The position numbers were made by a program, and so were the translations under genes. Positions 23,697 to 32,641 of a stretch of 41,340 nt of DNA are shown here, one piece after another. Source of the stretch: an uncultured Brevinema sp. (lineage in GTDB: Bacteria > Spirochaetota > Brevinematia > Brevinematales > Brevinemataceae); contig CAMQVI010000008.1 of assembly GCA_947038195.1 (NCBI GenBank), forward strand, positions 1-41,340, read 5' to 3'. Under the pieces are notes generated by a model, which worked only from the letters and a program-made list of their open reading frames with translations, was not told the DNA's origin and ran no database searches. How positions within the stretch are numbered: position 1 is the first letter of the stretch; the number at the start of each line of letters is the position of its first letter.

Positions 23697-24746
23697 TCAT
23701 CTTTTTTTTTCTAAAAAAAGGAAAATTCGCAGTAATAGTAATTTGAAAGGTAATCTCCTTAATTTATGCCATTTGTTTAGTAGATTTGCTCTGGTAAAAA
23801 CTTTGTTTAGGCGAGATATAGTATTATCATTAATAAATTCTACCTGAGATATTATTTCTAATAAAGGGTATCTTGTTAGAGATGAAAGGGAACAAGACAA
23901 TTCTTTAAGGATTTGTTTGATATCTAATAAAAAATCTATAATATTAGCATCACTTATTCGAGGATAGAGTAGAATTGCATCATTTGTTTTATCTAATAAA
24001 GCATTTTGATAAGAGTCTAATAAACCATTTTCTTTTAAGAATATATAAATGTTGAGCATAATTTCAGGAAAATCTTTACGAGAATTAGAGGGTTGCCCCA
24101 TGATAGAGTCAGATCTTTGTCTATAATGATAAAATTTCTTGCTATTACTTACAGAACAAGGGGTAGTAGTAGCAACATATTTGAACCAAAATTCTTCATC
24201 CTCGTGCTTAAGATGTTCAGGGAATAAAATAGATTTATCTTTTATGTCTGACAGTCTGAAAATTTTCATACAAACAGCAACACTAACAGAGAGCATGTTT
24301 TCGGAGTCGATTATAGTCCCTAATGGTAAATCAACCCAAAAACAAGGGTCATAATATTCTTTTTTTGTATGATGATCAAAATTAATAGCAGAGAATAAGG
24401 CTAGATTGGCTGAAGGGTTTGAATCGAGTAAGGATAACATTTCTTCGTAGGTATTAAGATCTATATAATCATCACTATCTACAAAAGTAATCCATTCTCC
24501 AGTAGAGGTAATAATACCAGTATTACGAGCCCCGCCGAGTCCTAAATTTTGTTGATGTTTAATGTATTTGACACGAGGGTCTTTGGCTTGATATTCGAGG
24601 ATAATAGATTCTGAGTTGTCGGGAGAACAGTCGTTGACGATGATAATTTCTATATCTTTGAAAGTTTGATTAATAATAGAGTCTAGGCACTCTCGGAGGT
24701 AAGGCTCTGTATTATAGACAGGTATAATGATAGATAATTTAGGCAT
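23697..24746 (-). CDS. Family 2 glycosyltransferase
   Basis: This 349-residue protein has a GT-A fold: LSIIIPVYNTEPYLRECLDSI, IEIIIVNDCSPDNS, NLGLGGARNTGI and the metal-binding WITFVDSDDYID. It probably transfers a sugar from a nucleotide donor to a surface glycan or glycolipid; the acceptor cannot be read. There are no membrane helices apart from a weakly hydrophobic C-terminus (FKLLLLRIFLFLEKKR) that may touch the membrane. The ATG at 24746 lies 1 nt after the ruvB stop, with GGGAG upstream, so it is translated with ruvB although the functions are unrelated. The rpsD promoter lies just past its stop. Confidence 0.88.
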   Translation of the reverse strand: MPKLSIIIPVYNTEPYLRECLDSIINQTFKDIEIIIVNDCSPDNSESIILEYQAKDPRVKYIKHQQNLGLGGARNTGIITSTGEWITFVDSDDYIDLNTYEEMLSLLDSNPSANLALFSAINFDHHTKKEYYDPCFWVDLPLGTIIDSENMLSVSVAVCMKIFRLSDIKDKSILFPEHLKHEDEEFWFKYVATTTPCSVSNSKKFYHYRQRSDSIMGQPSNSRKDFPEIMLNIYIFLKENGLLDSYQNALLDKTNDAILLYPRISDANIIDFLLDIKQILKELSCSLSSLTRYPLLEIISQVEFINDNTISRLNKVFTRANLLNKWHKLRRLPFKLLLLRIFLFLEKKR

Positions 24747-24747
24747 A

Positions 24748-25788
24748 TCACTCCCTATCTTCCATATTTTCAAATAAACTTATATCTTGATTCTTAGGGT
24801 GGTTTTTCAATCCTAAGTGCTCATAGGCTCTAAAAGATGCTACTCGTCCCCTAGGGGTGCGTTGTATGTACCCTTTCTGTATAAGGTAAGGTTCAATAAC
24901 ATCTTCTAAGGTCTCAATCTCTTCATTGAGAGTGGCTGCTAAAGCAGAAATTCCCACAGGGCCACCTTGATAAAATTCAATAATTATTTCTAATAATTTT
25001 CTATCTATGGCATCCAAGCCTTCTTTATCTATTTCTAATTTTTCTAAGGTTTGAGCAACAAAATCAGCATGAGCAGTGGGAATGTTAGAAACTAAGGCAA
25101 AGTCAGAAACCCTTCTAAGGAGTCTATTGGCAATACGAGGGGTTCCCCGAGATCGGCAGGCAAGGGCCTTTGCTCCTGAGTTATCAATATTAATATTTAA
25201 GATGCTAGAAGATCTTGTTACAACCTTAGATAGCTCTTCTTCTGTGTAAAAATCCATTCTTTCTATGATTCCAAATCTAGAACGCAAAGGGGCAGATAAA
25301 GAACCTGCCCTTGTAGTAGCGCCAATAAGCGTAAATCTAGGTATGTTAAACGACAAGGTTTTAGCTCCCGTACCTTCTCCTATGATAATATCTACTTTAA
25401 AGTCTTCCATTGCAGAGTATAGTATCTCTTCCAAGTTTTTTTTTAAGCGATGGATCTCGTCTATAAATAAAACCTCTCCTTCTTGTAAGGTGGTGAGGAG
25501 AGCCATGAGATCCCCTTGTTTTTCTAAGGTAGGAGCAAAGGTGATCTTAATAGGAGCATGAAGCTCTGTGGCAATAATGTGGCTAAGGGTGGTCTTCCCT
25601 AATCCAGGAGGGCCATACAACAAAACATGATCCATGGCTTGACCTCGTTTTTTTGCTGCCTCTATATAGATACCAATATTTTCTTTGATCTTTTGTTGAC
25701 CAATGAATTCTTTTAGCCTTTGGGGGCGTAAGGAGTCATCACTATCATCTTGTTGTTTGTTAGGATCAATTATATTTTCTTCAATCAT
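24748..25788 (-). CDS. ruvB: Holliday junction branch migration ATPase RuvB
   Basis: RuvB hexamers drive branch migration of Holliday junctions with RuvA. The 346-residue protein shows LRPQRLKEFIGQ, Walker A GPPGLGKTT, Walker B VLFIDEIHRL, GATTRAGSLSAPLRSRFG with the arginine finger, and the winged-helix tail ending YIQRTPRGRVASFRAYEHLG. The ATG at 25788 was chosen because AAGGA lies upstream; the ATG eight codons earlier has no such signal. ruvA and ruvC are not in the window. It is co-directional with, and almost touching, the family 2 glycosyltransferase gene. Confidence 0.96.
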   Translation of the reverse strand: MIEENIIDPNKQQDDSDDSLRPQRLKEFIGQQKIKENIGIYIEAAKKRGQAMDHVLLYGPPGLGKTTLSHIIATELHAPIKITFAPTLEKQGDLMALLTTLQEGEVLFIDEIHRLKKNLEEILYSAMEDFKVDIIIGEGTGAKTLSFNIPRFTLIGATTRAGSLSAPLRSRFGIIERMDFYTEEELSKVVTRSSSILNINIDNSGAKALACRSRGTPRIANRLLRRVSDFALVSNIPTAHADFVAQTLEKLEIDKEGLDAIDRKLLEIIIEFYQGGPVGISALAATLNEEIETLEDVIEPYLIQKGYIQRTPRGRVASFRAYEHLGLKNHPKNQDISLFENMEDRE

Positions 25789-25877
25789 AAAGATAAAATC
25801 CTTATTATCCATATTTTATTCTATATTGTATTAAAAATAAGCTCTTTTGTCAATATTATATAGGAAAGGGCAATGAT

Positions 25878-25906
25878 TTGATATTTTTATGGATTAGACG
25901 TATAAT
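25878..25906 (+). promoter_or_regulatory. Sigma-70 promoter of murE
   Basis: TTGATA (25878-25883), 17 bp, TATAAT (25901-25906). The start near 25913 leaves a leader of about 20 nt to the ATG at 25933. Confidence 0.7.
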
Positions 25907-25932
25907 ATCTATTATATGTGAGGGTTGCGAGT

Positions 25933-27411
25933 ATGATGCCATTAAAAGCCTTATTTCCCAAATTTGAAATAGATTCATCTATTGTCATTTCTTCTTTAGA
26001 AAATGATTCTCGTAAAGCGGATAAAGATTCCTTGTTTATTGCCTATATAGGCTTTGAAGTGGATGTGCATAATTACATCAATGATGCTTATGGTAGAGGG
26101 TGTCGAAATTTCTTAATAGATGGGGAGAGAACCCCAGCATTTCAAAAGAACTTCCCCGATGCTCTATTTATTCCTAGTGATGACCTTAAAATGGATATGT
26201 CAAAAATAGCTTTGCAATTCTATCATTACCCTGATCATTCTCTTATTTTAATAGGTATTACTGGCACTAATGGTAAAACAACAACAGCAACGCTTATCAA
26301 CCAAAGCCTGAGAGCAATGGGCGAAGAAACTGCCTTTTTTGGCACAGTAGAATGGTTAGTCGGAGATCAATCTTATGAGGCTCAAAATACGACTCCAGAT
26401 TTTCTGACTTTGATTAAACTGCTACACCAAGCTGTCAAATCTAATATTAGATTTGTTGTAATGGAAGTAGCTTCCCATGCTCTTAGTTTAGGAAGGGTAG
26501 AAGGCTTGAATTTTGATTATGCTGCTTTTACTAATCTTACCCAAGATCACTTAGATTACCATGGCTCTCTTGAAGAATATTTTATGGCGAAATCTAGGCT
26601 TTTTGTAGAGTTGCTAGCTGATTCTAATAAAAGAAATAAAAGAGCATTTATTAATGGAGATGATCCTTATGGACAACGTCTTTTAAGGGTACTAGGAGAG
26701 AGAGGGATTCCTTCAGATTCTTTATCTTTAGAAGGTAAAGGACTTTTTAATGCTAGAGATATTCAATTATCCACCCAAGGAATACAATATACCATTAGCT
26801 ATCATAACAAGCTTATAAAGGTACAGAGTTCCTTGTTGGGGCATATTAATGTAGAAAACACTATAATGGCCTATGCTATACTAGATAAAATGGGTTTTGA
26901 TGAAAATGATATCTTAAAATCTATAGCTCAGGCAGTCATCCCTGGGCGATTACAAAAAATCATTGCTCCTAATGGAGTGGTTTTTCTTGTAGACTATTCC
27001 CACACGCCTGATGCTCTCGTTAAAGCTATAGATGTTGTAAACAGCATTATTGATGAAGGAAAGCGCTCTATTGTTGTTTTTGGGGCTGGTGGAGATAGAG
27101 ATAAAACAAAACGCCCTCTAATGGCAAAGGCAAGTGAAAAAGCAGATATTGTTATTGTTACCTCAGACAACCCTCGGACAGAAGATCCTGATACAATTAT
27201 TAATGATATTATGGCAGGTTTTACTTCCTCTCAAAATATTTATAAAGAGATTGATAGAAGAGATGCTATTACCCTAGCCTATGAGAAAGCTCAAAAAGGG
27301 GATGTTATTCTTGTAGCAGGGAAAGGACATGAAGACTATCAAATAATCGGAAAGACGAAATTTCATTTTTCTGATGTTGAAGAAATAAAAAAACTTTGTG
27401 CTGCGCCCTAA
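25933..27411 (+). CDS. murE: UDP-MurNAc-tripeptide synthetase MurE
   Basis: MurE adds the third amino acid to the peptidoglycan stem peptide. The 492-residue protein has the N-terminal UDP-binding domain, the ATP loop GITGTNGKTTT (111-117 core), MEVASHALSLGRVEG, NLTQDHLDYHG and the carbamylated lysine in FMAKSRLF (K220). The C-terminal domain has the DNPR motif (412-415) that in known enzymes selects meso-diaminopimelate; lysine enzymes differ there. Studied Treponema and Borrelia contain ornithine, so the motif is noteworthy. The ATG at 25933 was preferred over the GTG at 25918 because GAGGG sits in between and the promoter start is very near the GTG. A surface-glycan gene pair follows. Confidence 0.94.
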   Translation: MMPLKALFPKFEIDSSIVISSLENDSRKADKDSLFIAYIGFEVDVHNYINDAYGRGCRNFLIDGERTPAFQKNFPDALFIPSDDLKMDMSKIALQFYHYPDHSLILIGITGTNGKTTTATLINQSLRAMGEETAFFGTVEWLVGDQSYEAQNTTPDFLTLIKLLHQAVKSNIRFVVMEVASHALSLGRVEGLNFDYAAFTNLTQDHLDYHGSLEEYFMAKSRLFVELLADSNKRNKRAFINGDDPYGQRLLRVLGERGIPSDSLSLEGKGLFNARDIQLSTQGIQYTISYHNKLIKVQSSLLGHINVENTIMAYAILDKMGFDENDILKSIAQAVIPGRLQKIIAPNGVVFLVDYSHTPDALVKAIDVVNSIIDEGKRSIVVFGAGGDRDKTKRPLMAKASEKADIVIVTSDNPRTEDPDTIINDIMAGFTSSQNIYKEIDRRDAITLAYEKAQKGDVILVAGKGHEDYQIIGKTKFHFSDVEEIKKLCAAP

Positions 27412-27495
27412 TGTTTTATTCCACTTCATTTGAATCAATCCACAACACTTTATATACATAAAAAGATACGAATCCCTAACAATAAAGGTAAAAAC

Positions 27496-28692
27496 ATGAG
27501 AACAATAGAATTTTCACCTCCTTTTCTTACAGATGAAGACATAAAAGCTGTTAGCGATGTTCTGCATAGTGGATGGATTACAACAGGATCAATAGGAGAA
27601 GAGTTTTCCCAATCCCTTAAAACATACACCAAAGCCGACTCTCTCATTCTGACCAACTCCGCTACGGCAGCTTTATTTATTGCTTTAAAAACAATGGGCA
27701 TAGGAGAGGGTGATGAAGTTATAACTAGCCCTTATACTTTTGCTGCGACTGCCAATGTTATTTACCACACGGGAGCGAAAGTGGTTTTCGCTGACCTTAA
27801 AAAAGATTCTTTTTATATAGACCCTAAAGAAATTTACAAAAAACTAAGCCCAAGGACTAAGGCGATTATTCCTGTAGATTTCTCTTCAGCGCATCCTATT
27901 TCTCTAGATTTTCAAGTTTTAAATGCACAATATACACCTTCTAACACGTTCCAAGAGGCACTTAATAGACCTCTTATTCTTGCAGATTCGGCACATGCGC
28001 TGGGTTCTCGCTTTCTCGACCCTTCTGTTGATATGGTTGCCTATTCTTTTCATGCGGTAAAAAATCTTACAACAGCAGAGGGGGGAGCACTGGGTGTTAA
28101 TTCCTTTGGGGATGCTCATCTCGATCAAGAATATAAAAAATTGCTATCAGCTTCTATCCTACATGGGCAGGATAGAAGTGCTAAAGATAAATTTGTTTCA
28201 GGCTCTTGGGAATATGATATTTTAGTGCCAGGGTATAAATTTAATATGCCTGATCTTTTAGCGGCCTTGGGTTTATCTCAATTAAAACGATATGAAAGTG
28301 ATATTTTAGTGAAGAGGCGAAAAATCACTCAATTGTACATTGAAAGCCTTAAGGTACACTCAAGAGTAATATTAGATGAAAAAAGTTTATTCCATAATGT
28401 GGATAAATCTTCTTGCCATCTCCTTCCCTTAAGAATTTTAGGATTTACAGAAGAGCAAAGAAATACACTCATAGGGTACTGTAAATCTAAAGGGATAGCC
28501 ACCAATGTTCATTACAAACCTTTAACAATGATGTCTGTTAATAAATACTATAAAGCCGATGGGGAGTTCCCCAATGCTTATGCACAATATTGTAACGAAA
28601 TATCCTTACCCCTTCATCTAGGTATGAGCACAGAAGATGTTTTATATGTGTGTGAAATTGTTAAGGGTGGTATTAATGAAATTGGCAATTAA
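27496..28692 (+). CDS. DegT/DnrJ/EryC1 family sugar aminotransferase
   Basis: This PLP enzyme probably converts a keto-sugar nucleotide to an amino sugar for a surface glycan. The 398-residue length fits. PLP-site features are clear: TNSATAALFIALK, DEVITSPYTFAATAN, ADSAHALGS (with D164) and the Schiff-base lysine K189 in SFHAVKNLTTAEGG. The pattern is near ArnB and PseC enzymes; the sugar is not decided. The ATG at 27496 was chosen because AAAGG lies 7 nt upstream; the longer frame begins at a TTG without signal. It overlaps the next gene by 17 nt. Confidence 0.88.
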   Translation: MRTIEFSPPFLTDEDIKAVSDVLHSGWITTGSIGEEFSQSLKTYTKADSLILTNSATAALFIALKTMGIGEGDEVITSPYTFAATANVIYHTGAKVVFADLKKDSFYIDPKEIYKKLSPRTKAIIPVDFSSAHPISLDFQVLNAQYTPSNTFQEALNRPLILADSAHALGSRFLDPSVDMVAYSFHAVKNLTTAEGGALGVNSFGDAHLDQEYKKLLSASILHGQDRSAKDKFVSGSWEYDILVPGYKFNMPDLLAALGLSQLKRYESDILVKRRKITQLYIESLKVHSRVILDEKSLFHNVDKSSCHLLPLRILGFTEEQRNTLIGYCKSKGIATNVHYKPLTMMSVNKYYKADGEFPNAYAQYCNEISLPLHLGMSTEDVLYVCEIVKGGINEIGN

Positions 28693-29758
28693 TGGACGTT
28701 TTCTTTCCCAAAAAATCACAGGGGTACAAAGAGTCGCCAGTAACTTTGCCCTAGAGCTTTCTAAAATAGCTAAAGAAAAAGGTATAGAGCTAGTGGTATA
28801 TTCTCCTGAAGAGATAGAGCAAAAGATGATTGCTCAAGAATTACCCACACAAAAACTTTTTTCTAAAAAACCGTATTTAATAAAATGGGAACAATTCGTG
28901 TTAGCAAAGCAAATTAAAAAGACTAAAGAGTTTCTTCTTAATTTTGGGAATCTAGCTCCTATATTTTTATCTAAAAACCAAGCTGTGATGATACACGATT
29001 TGGCTTTTATAAGAAATCCCCAATGGTTTTCCAAGGGTTTTTCCTATTATTATCGACTGATTGTTCCTAGGATTGCTAAAAGAGTAGCCTTTATTATGAC
29101 GGTTAGCGAATTTTCTAAAAGAGAAATTGTGGAGTGTTTAAAGGTAAAGGAAGAGAGTGTTGTCGTTTTACCTTTGTGGCTAAATGATACCTTCCAACAA
29201 GAGGTAGAAACTCCTCCCTCCGCTGCTAAAGATAATTATATTTTGACCGTTGCAAGCATAGACCCTAGAAAAAACTATAAAACTTTACTGCGTAATTTTA
29301 GTGCTTTAAAAAAATACAATCTCAGCCTATTTTCAGTGGGAGATATCTCCAAAAATTTTAGCCAAGACGAAGATCTGCAGATATACAAAAATGACCCTAA
29401 TATCACCTTTCTAGGACGTTGTGAGGACGAAGAGCTTATAAGTCTCTATAAAAGAGCATTATTTTATAGTAGTATGTCCTATTATGAAGGTTTTGGGTTA
29501 CCCGCATTGGAAGCAATGGCTTGTGGGTGCCCTTTGTTGTTATCGGATATCCCTGCTCATAGAGAAGTTTGTGGTGACGCTGCTATTTATGCAGACCCTT
29601 GTAATGATTATGAAATTCAAGAACAAATAAAACTCTTGATAGAGAATGAACACTTAAGGGAAGAATTAATCCAAAAAGGCAAAGAAAGAGTGAAAATATT
29701 TTGCAAAGAAAAAACGATCGCTATTCTTTTAGAGAATTTACAACAGCACCATTGCTAG
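28676..29758 (+). CDS. Family 4 (GT-B) glycosyltransferase
   Basis: This 360-residue protein is of the GT4 type. The N-terminal part has the ITGVQRVASNFALEL segment seen in mannosyl- and related transferases. The donor-binding part has LTVASIDPRKNYKTLL and SYYEGFGLPALEAMACGCPLLLSDIPAHREVCGDAA, with the EGFGLPxLEAMACG signature. The start at 28676 lies inside the end of the aminotransferase gene (17-nt overlap) with AAGGGTGG upstream. The sugar and acceptor are unknown. The stop codon forms CTAG together with the stop of the convergent ligase gene. Confidence 0.88.
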   Translation: MKLAINGRFLSQKITGVQRVASNFALELSKIAKEKGIELVVYSPEEIEQKMIAQELPTQKLFSKKPYLIKWEQFVLAKQIKKTKEFLLNFGNLAPIFLSKNQAVMIHDLAFIRNPQWFSKGFSYYYRLIVPRIAKRVAFIMTVSEFSKREIVECLKVKEESVVVLPLWLNDTFQQEVETPPSAAKDNYILTVASIDPRKNYKTLLRNFSALKKYNLSLFSVGDISKNFSQDEDLQIYKNDPNITFLGRCEDEELISLYKRALFYSSMSYYEGFGLPALEAMACGCPLLLSDIPAHREVCGDAAIYADPCNDYEIQEQIKLLIENEHLREELIQKGKERVKIFCKEKTIAILLENLQQHHC

Positions 29759-31134
29759 CTTCGTTCGCTTTGTCCTAAAGTGAATCCTAAAATAATAAAA
29801 AGTAAGACAGAAAATCTTAAAACAAAAAACCAAGAATCTACTAGCCCTACACACATCAAACCACCAAGGAAGTAAATTCCAAAATAGGCGGGTATTTTAG
29901 GTAGTTGATTCCAAAACATTTTAAAGAGAACAAAGATATTCAATAAAAATAATATAAGACCAATAACTCCTGTTTCAGTGAGAAAAGAAAGATAAATATT
30001 ATGAAGAAAATCCACTCTTAAGGAAGAAAGCCCAGATGAATTGTAAAAATACCTAAAATTCATTAACCCTATCCCAAATAGGTGGTTGTCAGCATTCCAC
30101 ATACTTAATCCGTATTGATACTGAGTCAATCTATCTAAGATCGTCGCCTGCTGAAAAGGATTTGATAATGTTTCTTTCCATTTGTCAGAATAGGATATTA
30201 AAATGGGTAATAAGGCAATAGGCATTAATAAAATTATAAAACGAATTTTTTTGAATTGTTGAAAAGGGTATAATACTAAAAATAGCCCTAAAAAACCTGC
30301 AATAAAGAGTAAAGCCATACGTGTTTCTGTGGCTAGGACTCCAGAGAAAATGACAAGAAGACTACATGTTAGATAGACTTTTTGAGAAGAAGCATTTTGG
30401 GTAAAAAAGAGTAAGTAAAAGACAATGGAAGCACTCATGACTAAAAACCCAGCTGTATTTGCAGGCCATCTGCTAAAAATTGAAGCCAATCCAGGAAATC
30501 CTTGGGAGAGGAGACTGATATTTAGAGGTGAAAGCAAGGTAATATGACTTTTATGAAATAAGTGGTAAATACCAAAGCTAATAGAAATCATTAGTACAGC
30601 ACAGAAAAGAAAAGATAAATCCTTTTTTATTTTTGGAGGTAGTATAGTATAGCGGGCTATTTTAAATAAGAATCCATAGGCTAAAAATGCTAGAGATATT
30701 CCTATAGCAGAGGCTTTGTCATAAGTTGGGATTGAAAAAGAATGAATTAGGCAATACCCTGTGAAGATAAGCCAACAGTAATCGAGAATATCAAATTTAG
30801 TTAAAATGTTTTTTCGGGAAATAGGATTAGTGAAAATAAAAATAACGCAACCAATAATAGGAATGAGAACATAATCTCCAAAAGGAGAGATTAGAGCTGT
30901 TAGAATAAGAAATAAAAATAACAATCTTTCTTTCAAAGGGTAAGAAGGGTAGCACGTAATAGCGAGATAAGAACAAGAAACTAGAGAAATCCCTAAAACA
31001 ATCAAAAAATAATAACCATTAATATGATGGTACCCATCTTGGAGAGAAATATTAAAAACCATGTGAAATAATAATAATAACAAAGGTAGGGTGAAGAATA
31101 ATACAATTAATTTTATTTGATGAGAGATATTCAT
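29755..31134 (-). CDS. O-antigen ligase/polymerase (WaaL/Wzy_C family)
   Basis: This 459-residue integral membrane protein has about 11-12 hydrophobic segments. A large outer loop between the later helices carries the Wzy_C pattern: LFGIGLMNFRYFYNSSGL and VDFLHNIYLSFLTETGVIGLILFL, with the H-N-x-Y-L...E-x-G motif. Members either ligate polymerised glycan to lipid A-core or polymerise glycan repeats. The neighbouring glycosyltransferases and aminotransferase support a glycan role. It is convergent with the GT4 gene and divergent from the LpxB-like gene. Whether it is ligase or polymerase is not decided. Confidence 0.82.
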   Translation of the reverse strand: MNISHQIKLIVLFFTLPLLLLLFHMVFNISLQDGYHHINGYYFLIVLGISLVSCSYLAITCYPSYPLKERLLFLFLILTALISPFGDYVLIPIIGCVIFIFTNPISRKNILTKFDILDYCWLIFTGYCLIHSFSIPTYDKASAIGISLAFLAYGFLFKIARYTILPPKIKKDLSFLFCAVLMISISFGIYHLFHKSHITLLSPLNISLLSQGFPGLASIFSRWPANTAGFLVMSASIVFYLLFFTQNASSQKVYLTCSLLVIFSGVLATETRMALLFIAGFLGLFLVLYPFQQFKKIRFIILLMPIALLPILISYSDKWKETLSNPFQQATILDRLTQYQYGLSMWNADNHLFGIGLMNFRYFYNSSGLSSLRVDFLHNIYLSFLTETGVIGLILFLLNIFVLFKMFWNQLPKIPAYFGIYFLGGLMCVGLVDSWFFVLRFSVLLFIILGFTLGQSERS

Positions 31135-31227
31135 TTATTAATCCTTAAATATATAAATTTATTACAGATATTATAGTATAAATTAATAAAAAAAACAATC
31201 TTGTAATAGTGGCTATGGAGAATCAGT

Positions 31228-32409
31228 ATGAACAAAAAAAAGATCTGTGTGATTGCAAACGGCTATGCAGAAGAAATGATGGCTGCAAAATTAATGTCAG
31301 CATTAAGAATAGAATTACAACAACTAGGGAAAGACGAGGACTATCAATTTGTTGGAGGGTCTTTAGTCAGCTCAGGAAAATGGTTTCAGGAAGAAAGGTT
31401 TGCAACATTTTTTTCTGGAGGGATGACTCCTTCGGGGGGGTTTCCTACCCGTTCTTGGGAGGGTTTTTTTTCAGATCTAGGGGCGGGAGCTTTTTTGACC
31501 CCTTTTAAATTTAAAGACATGATTAAAAATTGGGCGAAATATAATCTGGATGTTATAATAGTTGTTGGGGATTTTTTATTAATGATGCTTGCTGTTCCTG
31601 CTTTGAAAAATCATGATATTCCAATGATTTTCATCCCAACTGCTAAATCTGATTATATACAGGCTCATTTTAAGATAGAAAAAAAATTCATTAAAAAGCA
31701 TGCTGCTATGTCTTTTCCTAGAGATCAGATTACTTCTAACGATTTTTCAGAATTTAAAATTCCTTCTCTCTACTATGGTAATTTAATGCAAGATTTACTT
31801 GATCTAAATGCCCCTACAATAGAATCACAAGCACCTATTGTAGCTCTTCTGCCCGGAAGCAGAGAAGAATCGTATGAAAATTTAGAAATGATAATTCAAT
31901 TACTCCCTGAAGTAAATAATACAATTCATTGGGCTCTTGTACAAGCAGGAAATCTAGATAATGATAGAATAAAAAATTGTTTTATTAATCAACAATGGGC
32001 TCCTTTAAGTTCAGATAATAATATACCTGTATGGAGTAAAGGCAAGCACAAAGTTTATTGTTATCCTAATACAATGTTTGATAGTGTCGCCTTATCTTGT
32101 GATTTTGGTATTAGTCTGGCAGGGACTGCTAGTGAACAACTGGCAGGTTTGGGGAAGCCTATTGTAGCGTTTAAAGGGACGGGGCCACAAAGCACCTCCC
32201 GAAGAATGGAAGATAATGCAAAATTATTAGGAGATGCTTTTATTTATGAAAAATCTTACCCTAAAGGGGTAATTCATCAGATTGAAGAATTGATTAACAA
32301 TGAACCCTTTCGAAAACAAAAAGGGCAAGAAGGGTTTGTTCATATGGGGAAACCTGGTGCCACAAAAAAAATAGCAGAGTATATTATCAATAATATACTA
32401 GAAAAATAA
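31228..32409 (+). CDS. Lipid-A-disaccharide synthase-related protein (LpxB-like, TIGR03492-type)
   Basis: This 393-residue protein resembles the LpxB-related family known mainly from cyanobacteria. Shared features as I remember them are the start CVIANGYAEEMMAAKLMSAL, the central MTPSGGFPTRSWEGFFSDLGAG, DVIIVVGDFL, LLPGSREESYENLEMII and SLAGTASEQLAGLGKPIVAFKGTGPQ. The GT-B fold with PGSRxxE resembles the UDP-sugar site of LpxB. True LpxB joins UDP-diacylglucosamine and lipid X; the reaction of this subgroup is unknown to me. GGAG lies 8 nt before the ATG. It stands next to the O-antigen ligase. After its stop, in the same frame, lies a partial copy of its C-terminus (32410-32496). Confidence 0.7.
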   Translation: MNKKKICVIANGYAEEMMAAKLMSALRIELQQLGKDEDYQFVGGSLVSSGKWFQEERFATFFSGGMTPSGGFPTRSWEGFFSDLGAGAFLTPFKFKDMIKNWAKYNLDVIIVVGDFLLMMLAVPALKNHDIPMIFIPTAKSDYIQAHFKIEKKFIKKHAAMSFPRDQITSNDFSEFKIPSLYYGNLMQDLLDLNAPTIESQAPIVALLPGSREESYENLEMIIQLLPEVNNTIHWALVQAGNLDNDRIKNCFINQQWAPLSSDNNIPVWSKGKHKVYCYPNTMFDSVALSCDFGISLAGTASEQLAGLGKPIVAFKGTGPQSTSRRMEDNAKLLGDAFIYEKSYPKGVIHQIEELINNEPFRKQKGQEGFVHMGKPGATKKIAEYIINNILEK

Positions 32410-32496
32410 GAATCTCAAGAATGGGTAGCGATGGGCACTACAGATAATACTTTGGAGTATATTACCAATGAAATTATTGGTAAAAGAGAGTTTTAA
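32410..32496 (+). pseudogene. In-frame remnant repeating the LpxB-like C-terminus
   Basis: Directly after the stop codon of the previous gene, the same frame stays open for 28 codons. It reads ESQEWVAMGTTDNTLEYITN and onward, then stops at 32494-32496. It aligns with the preceding tail: QE-(F/W)V-x-MG...T...EYI-x-N-x-I. The DNA also matches around GAGTATATTA. It has no start or RBS of its own. It is probably a leftover from a tandem duplication or a deleted paralogue. Confidence 0.5.
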
Positions 32497-32598
32497 TCAT
32501 TTATTACAAATCTTATTAATCAAAACTATTAAGTGATTTTTAAAAAAGACGATATATAAAGTATACGAAGTTTTAAAGCCTTGTATAAGCCTTGATAA

Positions 32599-32634
32599 TA
32601 AAGAAATCCCTAGAGTAATCTGGGGATTTCTTTA
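32599..32634. terminator. Bidirectional intrinsic terminator
   Basis: TAAAGAAATCCC (32599-32610) pairs perfectly with GGGATTTCTTTA (32623-32634). It lies between the convergent LpxB-like and response-regulator genes, 8 nt from the stop of the latter. Confidence 0.75.
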
Positions 32635-32641
32635 TGGTATC

